From the NCBI GenBank assembly GCA_964620345.1, contig CAZUHK010000085.1, positions 1 through 12,506 of the forward strand: 12,506 bases of DNA. The letters are read 5' to 3'. The translations under genes and the position numbers were made by a program. The notes below the pieces were generated by a model. The model was not told the DNA's origin. It was given only the letters and a program-made list of their open reading frames with translations, and did not search any database. The stretch comes from CAZUHK01 sp964620345. GTDB lineage: Bacteria > Planctomycetota > Phycisphaerae > Phycisphaerales > Zrk34. Positions 7,194-12,506 of the stretch are shown one piece after another; within the stretch, counting starts at the first letter, position 1; every line of letters begins with the position of its first letter.

Positions 7194-8426
7194 TTGAACG
7201 CACAAACCACGACCCGGCGGTTTGAGTACGAAGCGGACACGGCCGACGGCCGGGTCACGCGCGGCGCGATCGACGCGGCCGACGGCGAGCAGGCCGTCCA
7301 ACGCCTGCGCGCGATGGGCCTGATCGTCACCCACCTCGAACCGCAAACCGCCACGCCCGACGCGGTGCGGCCGGCCAGGCGCAAGCCGCTGAGCACCGAC
7401 GAGCTGGTCGCGTTCAATCAGCAGGTGGCTCAGCTCGCCGGCGCGGGGCTTTCGCTGGAGCGGGGGCTGAAGCTGATGGCGGCGGACATGCCCGGCCGAT
7501 CGCTGCGCGAGGCGATGGCCGAGCTGGCCGCGGCCCTGGAGCAGGGCGAAGACATCGACCGCGCGATCGACCGCCACGCCGGGCGGTTCCCCGCCAAGTA
7601 CGGCGAGATCCTTCGGGCCGGGGTACGCAGCGGCGACCTGTCGGGCGTGCTCGCGGCGCTGGGCCGGCACCTGTTGGTCACCCGTCGCCTGCGCGCCGCG
7701 ATGTGGCGGGCGCTGAGCTACCCGGTCATGGTGCTGATGATGCTGGGCGTGGCGCTTGTGTTCATCGCGCACATGGTCGTGCCGCCGATGCGCGCCACGT
7801 TCGCGGAGATGAACCTGCCGTTGCCGTGGCTGACGCGGTTCGTGTTCGGCCTGGCCGACTGGTCGCTGTGGATCGCGCTGGCGGTGGGCATCGCCGCGCT
7901 GCTGGGCGGCGCGTGGTACCGCTACCTGCGGTTCAGCGGCGAGGCGGAGCGGGCGGCTGAGGCGATGTACTTGCGCTGGCCGCTGATCGGGCCGGTGCTC
8001 CGCGCCAGCAAGGTCGCTCAATGGTGCAGCGCCCTGTCGATCGCGGTGGAAGCGGGGATGGAACTGCTGTTGGCGATCCGCACGGCCAGCGGCGCGACCG
8101 GTTCGCCCCGGCTGATCGATGAGGCCGAGGCACTGGCCCGGGCCCATCGCGCCGGCGAGCCGCTGAGCCGGGCCCGCGGCGTGGCCATGCTCCCGGCCAC
8201 CGCGCTGGCGTCGATCGACCTGGCGCTAACCCGCGGCAACCTGCCGCTGACACTGGGCGCGCTGGCGGGCATGTACGAACAGCAGGCCGAGCACCGCATG
8301 ATGATCCTCCGCGGCGCGCTGCTGCCGATCGCGCTGGTCATCATCGGCCTGGTGATCGGTCTGATCGTCGCGGCGATGTACCTGCCGCTGCAACGGATGA
8401 TGGAGTTCGGCTTTTACCTCACCTGA
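7194..8426 (+). CDS. GspF/PilC-family inner-membrane platform protein (canonical copy)
   Basis: This inner-membrane platform protein couples the ATPase to extraction of (pseudo)pilins from the membrane. The N-terminus (FEYEADTADGRVTRGAI and AVQRLRAMGL, residues 10-43) is the typical GspF cytoplasmic lead-in. The first T2SSF domain spans about 73-200 (FNQQVAQLAGAGLSLERGL, then EILRAGVRSGDL) and the second about 275-397. Membrane spans are seen at about 174-196, 223-243 and 373-397, the expected three. At 410 residues it has normal family length. The start is TTG 7194, supported by GGGGGA 7 nt upstream and by the N-terminal match. A second, divergent copy starts 3 nt after the stop. Confidence 0.9.
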   Translation: MNAQTTTRRFEYEADTADGRVTRGAIDAADGEQAVQRLRAMGLIVTHLEPQTATPDAVRPARRKPLSTDELVAFNQQVAQLAGAGLSLERGLKLMAADMPGRSLREAMAELAAALEQGEDIDRAIDRHAGRFPAKYGEILRAGVRSGDLSGVLAALGRHLLVTRRLRAAMWRALSYPVMVLMMLGVALVFIAHMVVPPMRATFAEMNLPLPWLTRFVFGLADWSLWIALAVGIAALLGGAWYRYLRFSGEAERAAEAMYLRWPLIGPVLRASKVAQWCSALSIAVEAGMELLLAIRTASGATGSPRLIDEAEALARAHRAGEPLSRARGVAMLPATALASIDLALTRGNLPLTLGALAGMYEQQAEHRMMILRGALLPIALVIIGLVIGLIVAAMYLPLQRMMEFGFYLT

Positions 8427-8429
8427 CCC

Positions 8430-9677
8430 ATGACCCGACCGCATCAACAGAGCGTGCTTCGGCGGTGGGGGGTCGGCGCGTGCCTGACCGTGCTGATCGT
8501 GATCGGGCTGCTGGGCCTCAGCGGCGGGTTGCTGTTGTGGGTCGTGCCGCTGGTGCTGATCGGCGTGGCCGTGGCAGTCTGGCGCGCCCGCCGCCAACGC
8601 GCCCAACGCCTGATCGATTACCTGCACCACGCGACGCGCACCGGCCAGCCGATGCTCGCGCTGCTCGACGCCGCGGCGCTCGACGAATCGATCGGCATGA
8701 ACCACCGGCTGCGCGGCGTCATGGCCGACCTGCGCAACGGCGAGCCGCTGCACCTGGCCCTGGGACGCAACGTGCCGGAGCTGACGCGGCGGGAGCTGGA
8801 CCTGGTGGCCGTCGGCGAGCGCACGGGCCGGCTGGAAGCGATGCTCGCACGCTTGACCGACCGCCGAAGCCACCTCGATCGGCAGGCCATCGGCGACCCG
8901 GGGCTGACGATGGGCATGGCGATGCTGGTGCTCACCTGGTGCGCGATGATCTTCGGCTTCGCGGGCTTTGGCATCGCGCATCGTGTGCTGCCGAAGTTCC
9001 AGAGAATCTTCGCCGACATCGGCGTGGCGCCGCCGACCGACCTGCCGCACCCCGGCTCGCCGGGCTGGCTGGCGGCGAGCGTCGCGCTGGGGCTGGTCGG
9101 CTGGGCGGGCGTGATCGTGATGCTGGCGGTATTCACCGGATCGCGCGTGGCGACGGCGCGGTGGTGGTCGCCGTGGCGGTCGGTGGTGGATGGGCTGGCG
9201 TGGCACCTGCCGGCGCTGGCCGGGGCGATGCGCAGTCGAGCGCTGGGCGACCTGTGCGGCACCGCGGGCGAGGCGGTGGACGCGGGCCTGCCCCTGCCGC
9301 AGGCGGCGCGCGAGGCGGGCCGATCGTGCGGCAACCGCGTGCTGGCGCGCCGCGCGGTGGCCTGGGCGCAGCAGATGGAGGCCGGCGCCGCGCCGGCCGA
9401 CGCGGCCCGCGCCGCGCGCCTGCCGCGGCTGATCAGCGGGATGCTCGCCCCAAGCGGCGCGGCCCCGGACGCCGCCCGGACCCTGCGCTTCTGCGCCGAC
9501 CATTACGCCGCGAGCTACAGCCGCGCGACCGAACTGCTGCGCGCCGCGGTGATCCCCCTGCTGGTCAGCGCGCAGGCGCTGATGGTGGGTCTGCTGGCTG
9601 TCTGGGTCGTGCGCAGCGTCGTGGCCCTGCTCGAAGGCGTCATGGCCTCTGCCGACGGCCTGGGGGCGGGCCTGTGA
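8430..9677 (+). CDS. Divergent second GspF-like platform protein
   Basis: This membrane protein of 415 residues appears to be a diverged relative of GspF/PilC. Evidence for the family: RNGEPLHLALGRNVPELTRRELDLVAVGERTGRLEAML (102-139, quoted only in part elsewhere) follows the T2SSF pattern of a Gly-Glu turn, LPKFQRIFADIGVAPP (187-202) fits the periplasmic stretch after the first span, and the last 45 residues form the usual C-terminal span (about 371-397). It differs from the upstream copy in having an N-terminal hydrophobic hairpin (about 18-50) in place of the cytoplasmic lead-in, and a weak second domain (about 270-400). Spans lie near 160-183 and 211-236. Its place in the operon suggests that it works with, rather than replaces, the first platform protein. 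Its stop overlaps the next start by 4 nt. Confidence 0.75.
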   Translation: MTRPHQQSVLRRWGVGACLTVLIVIGLLGLSGGLLLWVVPLVLIGVAVAVWRARRQRAQRLIDYLHHATRTGQPMLALLDAAALDESIGMNHRLRGVMADLRNGEPLHLALGRNVPELTRRELDLVAVGERTGRLEAMLARLTDRRSHLDRQAIGDPGLTMGMAMLVLTWCAMIFGFAGFGIAHRVLPKFQRIFADIGVAPPTDLPHPGSPGWLAASVALGLVGWAGVIVMLAVFTGSRVATARWWSPWRSVVDGLAWHLPALAGAMRSRALGDLCGTAGEAVDAGLPLPQAAREAGRSCGNRVLARRAVAWAQQMEAGAAPADAARAARLPRLISGMLAPSGAAPDAARTLRFCADHYAASYSRATELLRAAVIPLLVSAQALMVGLLAVWVVRSVVALLEGVMASADGLGAGL

Positions 9678-10054
9678 AGACCCCACGCCGCACCACGCGC
9701 CGGCCCGGCTGGATGCTCATCGACGCGGCGATGGGCCTGGCGCTGCTGGTGGGCCTGGCGATCCTCATGGGCGTGATGACCGCGCAGTCCCGCACGCACA
9801 TGCGCACGCTGCGCGACCAGCGGGCCGCGCTCGAGCAGGCGCGGCAGGTGCTGCACGACATGCAGGTCGGCCTGCCGGGCGCGTGGGCCGATCGGCTGGG
9901 CCGGACCGTGCACATCGCGCCGGTGTCGATCGACCCGCCCACGCCGGGCATGCTCTGGATCGAGGTGATCGTCGAGCGCGGCCAAGCGCAGGCGAAGCTG
10001 ACCGGCCTGGCGCCGATCGGCGCCGCGACACGCGCGCGGGAGGGCGAACGATGA
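9674..10054 (+). CDS. Prepilin-like pseudopilin, GTG start, Asp at position 5
   Basis: This 126-residue protein has a class III (prepilin) signal: a basic 12-residue leader ending RRPG, then WMLIDAAMGLALLVGLAILMG. Cleavage after Gly12 would give mature Trp1 and Asp5, where pilins normally have Phe1 and Glu5. The hydrophobic helix is followed by a small domain including RLGRTVHIAPVSI and GMLWIEVIVERG, which fits a minor pseudopilin (GspI/GspH-like fold not provable). The start GTG 9674 overlaps the stop of the previous gene (GTGA) and has GGGGGCGG upstream. The same frame stays open far to the left, so gene finders could fuse it to meaningless upstream sequence. Its own stop overlaps the next ATG, implying coupled translation. 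Confidence 0.75.
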   Translation: MKTPRRTTRRPGWMLIDAAMGLALLVGLAILMGVMTAQSRTHMRTLRDQRAALEQARQVLHDMQVGLPGAWADRLGRTVHIAPVSIDPPTPGMLWIEVIVERGQAQAKLTGLAPIGAATRAREGER

Positions 10055-10521
10055 AGCGCCACGCCTTCAGCTTGGTCGAAGCGGTCGCGGCGGTGGCGAT
10101 CATCGGCCTGACGCTCACGATCGCCGGGCCCCTGGTCGCATCGCTCATCCGCGGCATGGGCCACACGCAACGGGCGGCGACCGACCTGTCGCGCGTCGAT
10201 CGCACCGCGGCGCTGCTGCGCGACGATGCGTGGAACGCGATCCACCTGGCCGCAGCCAACGACCGCACGCTCGTCTGCCGCCAGACCAACCAGCGCTCGG
10301 TCGTCTGGCAGATCGCCCGCACCGGCCGGAGCATGCGGCGCACGGTGTGGCGCGGCGAGGCGCAACTCGAACAGCGCACCTGGCCGATGCCCCGGGGCCT
10401 GAGCTTCGCGGTCGACGCCTATGCCATCGAGCTGCGCAAGGCCGGCGACGAGCGCCAGCCGGGCACGACCATGCGATTCGTCAGCCAGATCATGCTGCTG
10501 CCCGGCGGGGGTGGGCCATGA
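10051..10521 (+). CDS. Type IV prepilin-like pseudopilin with Glu5
   Basis: This 156-residue protein begins MKRHA then FSLVEAVAAVAIIG, the clearest prepilin N-terminus in the operon. Mature Phe1 and Glu5 are present, followed by a long hydrophobic helix to about residue 32. The residue before the cut is Ala rather than the usual Gly, which prepilin peptidases are known to tolerate in some substrates. The remainder (from about 35) is a soluble domain with strands such as SVVWQIART and FVSQIMLLPGG, resembling GspJ/PilW-type minor pseudopilins; this assignment is weak. ATG 10051 overlaps the preceding stop (ATGA) and has AGGG upstream. The open frame reaches further left, but the prepilin motif fixes this start. 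The stop overlaps the next ATG by 4 nt. Confidence 0.8.
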   Translation: MKRHAFSLVEAVAAVAIIGLTLTIAGPLVASLIRGMGHTQRAATDLSRVDRTAALLRDDAWNAIHLAAANDRTLVCRQTNQRSVVWQIARTGRSMRRTVWRGEAQLEQRTWPMPRGLSFAVDAYAIELRKAGDERQPGTTMRFVSQIMLLPGGGGP

Positions 10522-10937
10522 ATCGCCGCGCGCCTCGCCCGGGCTTCGCGACGCTGCTGGCGCTGAGCGTGCTGGTGCTGATCGGCGCGCTGTCGGCCGG
10601 GCTGGTCGCGCTGGGCAACGCGCAGCTTCAGCGCACCGCCGAGCGGCAGCGGCAGGCGCAGGTCGAGCAACTGCTGCACGCCGGGGCGATCGCCGCGCCA
10701 CGCCACGTCATCGGCTGGCGGGCCGGCGACGAGGACAAAACCCGCACCGTGCCCGTGCCCGCGGCGCTCGAAGCGCGGGGCGCGGCGGTGACGCTCTGGG
10801 TCGAGCAGACGATTCCCAACGTCGAGCGCCTAGCCCACATCGAAGTCCTGCTCGACGGCCGACCGGCCCGCCAACGCCTGCGGTACGTCCACGATGCGAA
10901 GGGCTGGGGCCTGGTCGAAGCCAAACTCGCCAAGTGA
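10518..10937 (+). CDS. Small GspK/PilX-like pseudopilin without Glu5
   Basis: This 139-residue protein starts with a 9-residue basic leader (MNRRAPRPG), then FATLLALSVLVLIGALSAG. Cleavage after Gly9 leaves Leu at position 5, as in the tip pseudopilin GspK, which also lacks Glu5. It has far fewer residues than typical GspK proteins (about 300), so the large helical insertion is absent. After the helix comes a basic, Gln-rich coil (QRTAERQRQAQVEQLL) and a small beta-rich part (VTLWVEQTIPNVERLAHIEVLL). It is the last gene of the operon, with ATG 10518 overlapping the previous stop and GGGGGTGGG upstream. It could serve as filament tip or initiator; that role is inferred from the missing Glu5 only. 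Confidence 0.75.
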   Translation: MNRRAPRPGFATLLALSVLVLIGALSAGLVALGNAQLQRTAERQRQAQVEQLLHAGAIAAPRHVIGWRAGDEDKTRTVPVPAALEARGAAVTLWVEQTIPNVERLAHIEVLLDGRPARQRLRYVHDAKGWGLVEAKLAK

Positions 10938-10939
10938 TG

Positions 10940-10958
10940 GCGGATCGCGGATCGCGGA
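10940..10958. repeat. Short 7-nt tandem repeat (GCGGATC)
   Basis: Directly after the operon's last stop, GCGGATC occurs twice in a row, followed by a partial third copy GCGGA. It is non-coding and lies in the 81-nt gap between the operon and the convergent glycogen-binding-domain gene. No function can be assigned. Confidence 0.6.
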
Positions 10959-10990
10959 AGTGAGCGGCCGAGCGTCGCCCCATCTTCCCC

Positions 10991-11022
10991 GTAATCGACC
11001 ACAGCGCGAGAGAATCGATTAC
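10991..11022. terminator. Inverted repeat spanning the stop of the convergent gene
   Basis: GTAATCGA (10991-10998) and TCGATTAC (11015-11022) are exact reverse complements separated by 16 nt. The right arm contains the TAA stop codon of the minus-strand CBM48 gene (11019-11021). It lies in the convergent gap, so a bidirectional hairpin terminator is possible. The stem is short and no T tract follows on either strand, so it could instead be a protein-binding dyad. Confidence 0.35.
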
Positions 11023-11354
11023 GAGTACGAGGACGAGTGCTCGCGAGCGATCTCTTGCGCGCCATCGTCGAGGCGTCGCCGGCCCGGCACGTAGACCACC
11101 GCGTCCCACTGGCCGTAGGTGTTGCGTTCCAGGCCGAACGCCGCGTAATCGATCAGCCACATGCCATCGACGAAGTAGCGGAATCGGTACGTGCCCGGCT
11201 CCAGGTCGATCACCACCTCGAACAGCCCGTCGGCGATCCGCGGCATCTGGATCGCGGTGGTCGACCAGCCGTTGAAATCGCCCACCAGATACGCTCGCTG
11301 CGCCCCGGGCCGCAGCAGTCGAAACCGCCAACCTGCCTCCGTGCGACTGACCAT
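11019..11354 (-). CDS. Standalone glycogen-binding (CBM48/AMPK-type, isoamylase early-set) domain protein
   Basis: The whole 111-residue protein is one beta-sandwich carbohydrate-binding domain of the AMPK-beta / isoamylase N-terminal type. AYLVGDFNGW (21-30), LEPGTYRFRYFVDGMWLID (51-69) and NTYGQWDAVVYV (78-89) are the family's signature strands. Trp30, Trp66 and Asn78 line up with glycogen-contacting residues of AMPK-beta, and Arg59 takes the place of its lysine. No enzyme domain is attached, so it probably binds alpha-glucan itself or targets a partner; this is inference. ATG 11354 has a strong GGGAGG (11362-11367) 7 nt upstream. A possible promoter is at 11411-11440. The gene is divergent from the HTH-receiver regulator. 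The C-terminal tail (REHSSSYS) is low-complexity. Confidence 0.85.
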   Translation of the reverse strand: MVSRTEAGWRFRLLRPGAQRAYLVGDFNGWSTTAIQMPRIADGLFEVVIDLEPGTYRFRYFVDGMWLIDYAAFGLERNTYGQWDAVVYVPGRRRLDDGAQEIAREHSSSYS

Positions 11355-11410
11355 GACACAACCTCCCGATCAGTCCCCTCCGTGATGTTCATCAGCCCCG
11401 GCAGGTAACC

Positions 11411-11440
11411 ATTGTCGCACGTCGGGCGAGCCGGGATCAA
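11411..11440 (-). promoter_or_regulatory. Possible sigma-70-type promoter for the CBM48 gene
   Basis: On the minus strand TTGATC (11440-11435) and GACAAT (11416-11411) are separated by 18 nt, each matching 4 of 6 consensus bases. The predicted start site would give a leader of about 50 nt containing the GGGAGG ribosome-binding site. It is the best promoter-like pair seen in this divergent gap, which is AT-richer than nearby genes, but the match is modest. Confidence 0.35.
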
Positions 11441-11590
11441 TGCAAATCCGACCGGGGCGGAAAATTGCCGCGGCCGATAATCGCGCCGCTGGAGCGGTTG
11501 GAAAAAGTCGAGCGCCGGTTAATTTCACCCGGTCTGACGCCGATAGCAAAGTAGCCGACCCACGGCCCGCGGAGTGCGGGTCGTCCCAAC

Positions 11591-11598
11591 GGAGAGGA
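11591..11598 (+). promoter_or_regulatory. Ribosome-binding site that fixes the HTH-receiver start
   Basis: GGAGAGGA lies 8 nt upstream of ATG 11607 and selects it over the in-frame ATG 11574. A small hairpin (CCCGC 11566-11570, loop GGAGT, GCGGG 11576-11580) lies just upstream. Confidence 0.75.
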
Positions 11599-11606
11599 CT
11601 TACACC

Positions 11607-12185
11607 ATGCCGCGTCAGAAAGATGTCTTGACGACCGGGGAAGTGGCGAAGATTTGCAACGTCGCGCCCCGCACCGTGAGCAAGTGGTTCGACTCGGGCC
11701 AGTTGCGGGGCTATCGCATCCCCGGCTCCAAGGACCGCCGCATCCCCGTGGCCGCCCTCGTGCGATTCATGAAGCAGCACAACATCCCGATGGACGGCCT
11801 GCGCAGCGGCCAGACCCGCGTGCTGCTGGTCGATAACGACGAGCAGATCGTCGACGTGCTCAAGCAGGTGCTCACCGAGCAGGCCAACTACGAGGTGCGC
11901 GCCGCGGCCGCGGGTTTCGCCGCGGGCGTCGAGTGTGAAAAGTTCCGCCCCCACGTCATGCTGCTCGATGTACACCTGGGCGATGTCGATCCGGTCGCGC
12001 TGTGCCGGCTGATCAAGGACAACGCCGACCTGCAACTGACCAAGATCATCGCGATGAGCAGCAAGCTGACCGACGGCCAGGCCCACCAGCTTCAGACCAA
12101 GGGGTTCGATGGCTACCTGAAGAAGCCGTTCAACATCCGCCAGGTGATCGAGACGGTGGAGGACGCGGTCGCGGTGGTGTACTGA
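11607..12185 (+). CDS. Excisionase-type HTH fused to a two-component receiver domain
   Basis: This 192-residue regulator has a winged-helix HTH of the excisionase/MerR-like kind at about 8-60 (LTTGEVAKICNVAPRTVSKW, then GYRIPGSKDRRIPVAALVRF). A receiver domain follows at about 71-190. The receiver has the acidic pair D76/D78 (LLVDNDE), the phosphoacceptor D121 (MLLDVHLGD), a Ser at about 151 in place of the usual Thr, and K173 in LKKPF, so it looks competent for phosphorylation. The DNA-binding part comes first, the reverse of most response regulators. No histidine kinase gene is nearby, so this is an orphan regulator. The start ATG 11607 is set by GGAGAGGA upstream and by the loss of homology-like sequence before it. 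It is divergent from the CBM48 gene across 252 nt, a natural place for shared control; that is inference. A strong hairpin terminator follows at 12319-12350. Confidence 0.88.
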   Translation: MPRQKDVLTTGEVAKICNVAPRTVSKWFDSGQLRGYRIPGSKDRRIPVAALVRFMKQHNIPMDGLRSGQTRVLLVDNDEQIVDVLKQVLTEQANYEVRAAAAGFAAGVECEKFRPHVMLLDVHLGDVDPVALCRLIKDNADLQLTKIIAMSSKLTDGQAHQLQTKGFDGYLKKPFNIRQVIETVEDAVAVVY

Positions 12186-12200
12186 AAATCGATGGGGTCG

Positions 12201-12302
12201 AGCATCGCTGCGGGTCGGCAGCGTTGTGCTTCAAGCCGCGGCAGGGAGGCCGACGGTTCGGCGCGGGCCAGGGAAGGCAGCCGGACGCAGGAGGTCTGCC
12301 GC
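12201..12302 (+). ncRNA. Candidate structured RNA (unclassified) between regulator and terminator
   Basis: Four helices can be drawn by eye. (a) AGCA 12201-12204 with TGCT 12227-12230, and CGCTGC 12206-12211 with GCAGCG 12218-12223. (b) A closing stem GCGGCAG 12238-12244 with CTGCCGC 12296-12302, containing (c) GCCGA 12249-12253 with TCGGC 12258-12262 and (d) CGGGCC 12264-12269 with GGC-AG-CCG 12276-12283. Helices b-d make a three-way junction, and the terminator hairpin lies 16 nt beyond. I could not match it to a known riboswitch, SRP or RNase P RNA. High GC raises chance pairing, so this may be an ordinary 3' untranslated region. Confidence 0.3.
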
Positions 12303-12318
12303 GAGCGCCGTCTATCCG

Positions 12319-12350
12319 CAAGCCGCGCCCCCCTTCGGGGGCGCGGCTTG
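12319..12350 (+). terminator. Strong 14-bp hairpin terminator
   Basis: CAAGCCGCGCCCCC (12319-12332) and GGGGGCGCGGCTTG (12337-12350) are perfect complements around a 4-nt loop CTTC. The tail TGATTTGAGC is only moderately T-rich. It lies 133 nt after the regulator stop and probably ends that transcript. Its 5' arm begins with CAAGCCGCG, which also occurs at 12232-12240, so the 3' arm could pair with the earlier copy instead. Confidence 0.7.
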
Positions 12351-12430
12351 TGATTTGAGCGTCTCGCACCCGTTCGCCACCCGGGCCGAACCCGACCCAG
12401 AGCACACTCATATCCCTGGCCCAAAAGATT

Positions 12431-12453
12431 CACCACAGAGAACCTCGGTGGTG
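12431..12453. repeat. Small hairpin repeat CACCACAGAG / CTCGGTGGTG
   Basis: The 10-nt arms at 12431-12440 and 12444-12453 pair with one mismatch around a 3-nt loop. The surrounding 12351-12506 is AT-richer than the genes and holds nothing else I can name. An ATG at 12503 on the edge, with GGGGAT at 12485-12490, could begin a further gene but cannot be judged. Confidence 0.4.
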
Positions 12454-12506
12454 GTAACCGTTCACACCCGTTGGCGAGTTGGCAGGGGATGATCCGATAA
12501 CCATGG

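Noticed and set aside
6057..8147. A 696-codon minus-strand frame under the ATPase and first GspF
   Set aside because: It is a GC-driven shadow of two motif-rich genes; low-complexity composition and no recognisable domain.
8465..9673. Long upstream extension of the first pseudopilin frame
   Set aside because: It overlaps the second GspF gene out of frame and is Gly/Arg/Ala low-complexity; only the part from GTG 9674 has a real prepilin signal.
11498..11524. TTGGAA ... TTAATT as a promoter for the HTH-receiver gene
   Set aside because: The spacer is only 15 nt and both boxes match poorly; no better pair was found, so no promoter is annotated for this gene.
12260..12302. Resemblance to SRP RNA (GGGAAGGCAGCC) and to the 3' part of a cobalamin riboswitch (CAGGAGGTCTGCC)
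   Set aside because: The SRP tip order CCGGAAGG then AGCAGCC is not present and the overall fold is a three-way junction rather than one long hairpin; the B12-box and other cobalamin core blocks are missing.

Overview
The window is strongly GC-rich chromosomal DNA from a bacterium. Gene starts are often GTG or TTG, genes are tightly packed, and several short AT-richer repeat elements sit between them. A small excisionase-type HTH fused to a receiver domain, a split-looking type II secretion/pilus operon, and dispersed repeats of the CACGAAG, ACAGGATTGA and CCACTTG kinds together suggest a planctomycete, possibly class Phycisphaerae. This lineage call is an inference from style and is not proven by any marker gene here.

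Layout. (1) 19-1890 (+): a multi-membrane-span GT39/ArnT-like glycosyltransferase whose frame is open to the left edge. It converges, through a perfect 20-nt GC palindrome, on (2) a leftward group: truD (6047-4755), recJ (4552-2780) and an SDR oxidoreductase (2641-1919). Two different inverted-repeat elements fill the truD/recJ and recJ/SDR gaps. A third repeat, a 7-nt tandem array, sits inside recJ and adds about a dozen residues to the protein.

(3) 6072-10937 (+): a compact six-gene operon with gaps of 3 nt or 4-nt stop/start overlaps. It encodes a short GspE/PilB-type ATPase, two GspF/PilC-family platform proteins (one canonical, one divergent), and three small proteins with prepilin-like N-termini (Glu, Asp and Leu at mature position 5; the last GspK-like). 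The first of the three starts at GTG 9674 and is easily missed. Together they could build a small pseudopilus or competence/secretion-type filament. Secretin, prepilin peptidase and the GspC/L/M parts are absent and would have to be encoded elsewhere.

(4) 11354-11019 (-): a standalone 111-residue glycogen-binding (CBM48/AMPK-type) domain protein. Divergent from it is (5) 11607-12185 (+), an excisionase-like HTH joined to a two-component receiver domain. (6) 12186-12506 has no recognisable gene. It holds a series of perfect helices (12201-12302) that could be a structured RNA, a strong 14-bp hairpin terminator (12319-12350), and a further small hairpin repeat near the right edge.

The most distinctive items are the two-platform mini-pseudopilus operon, the recJ gene bracketed and interrupted by three repeat families, and the unclassified structured-RNA candidate near the right end.
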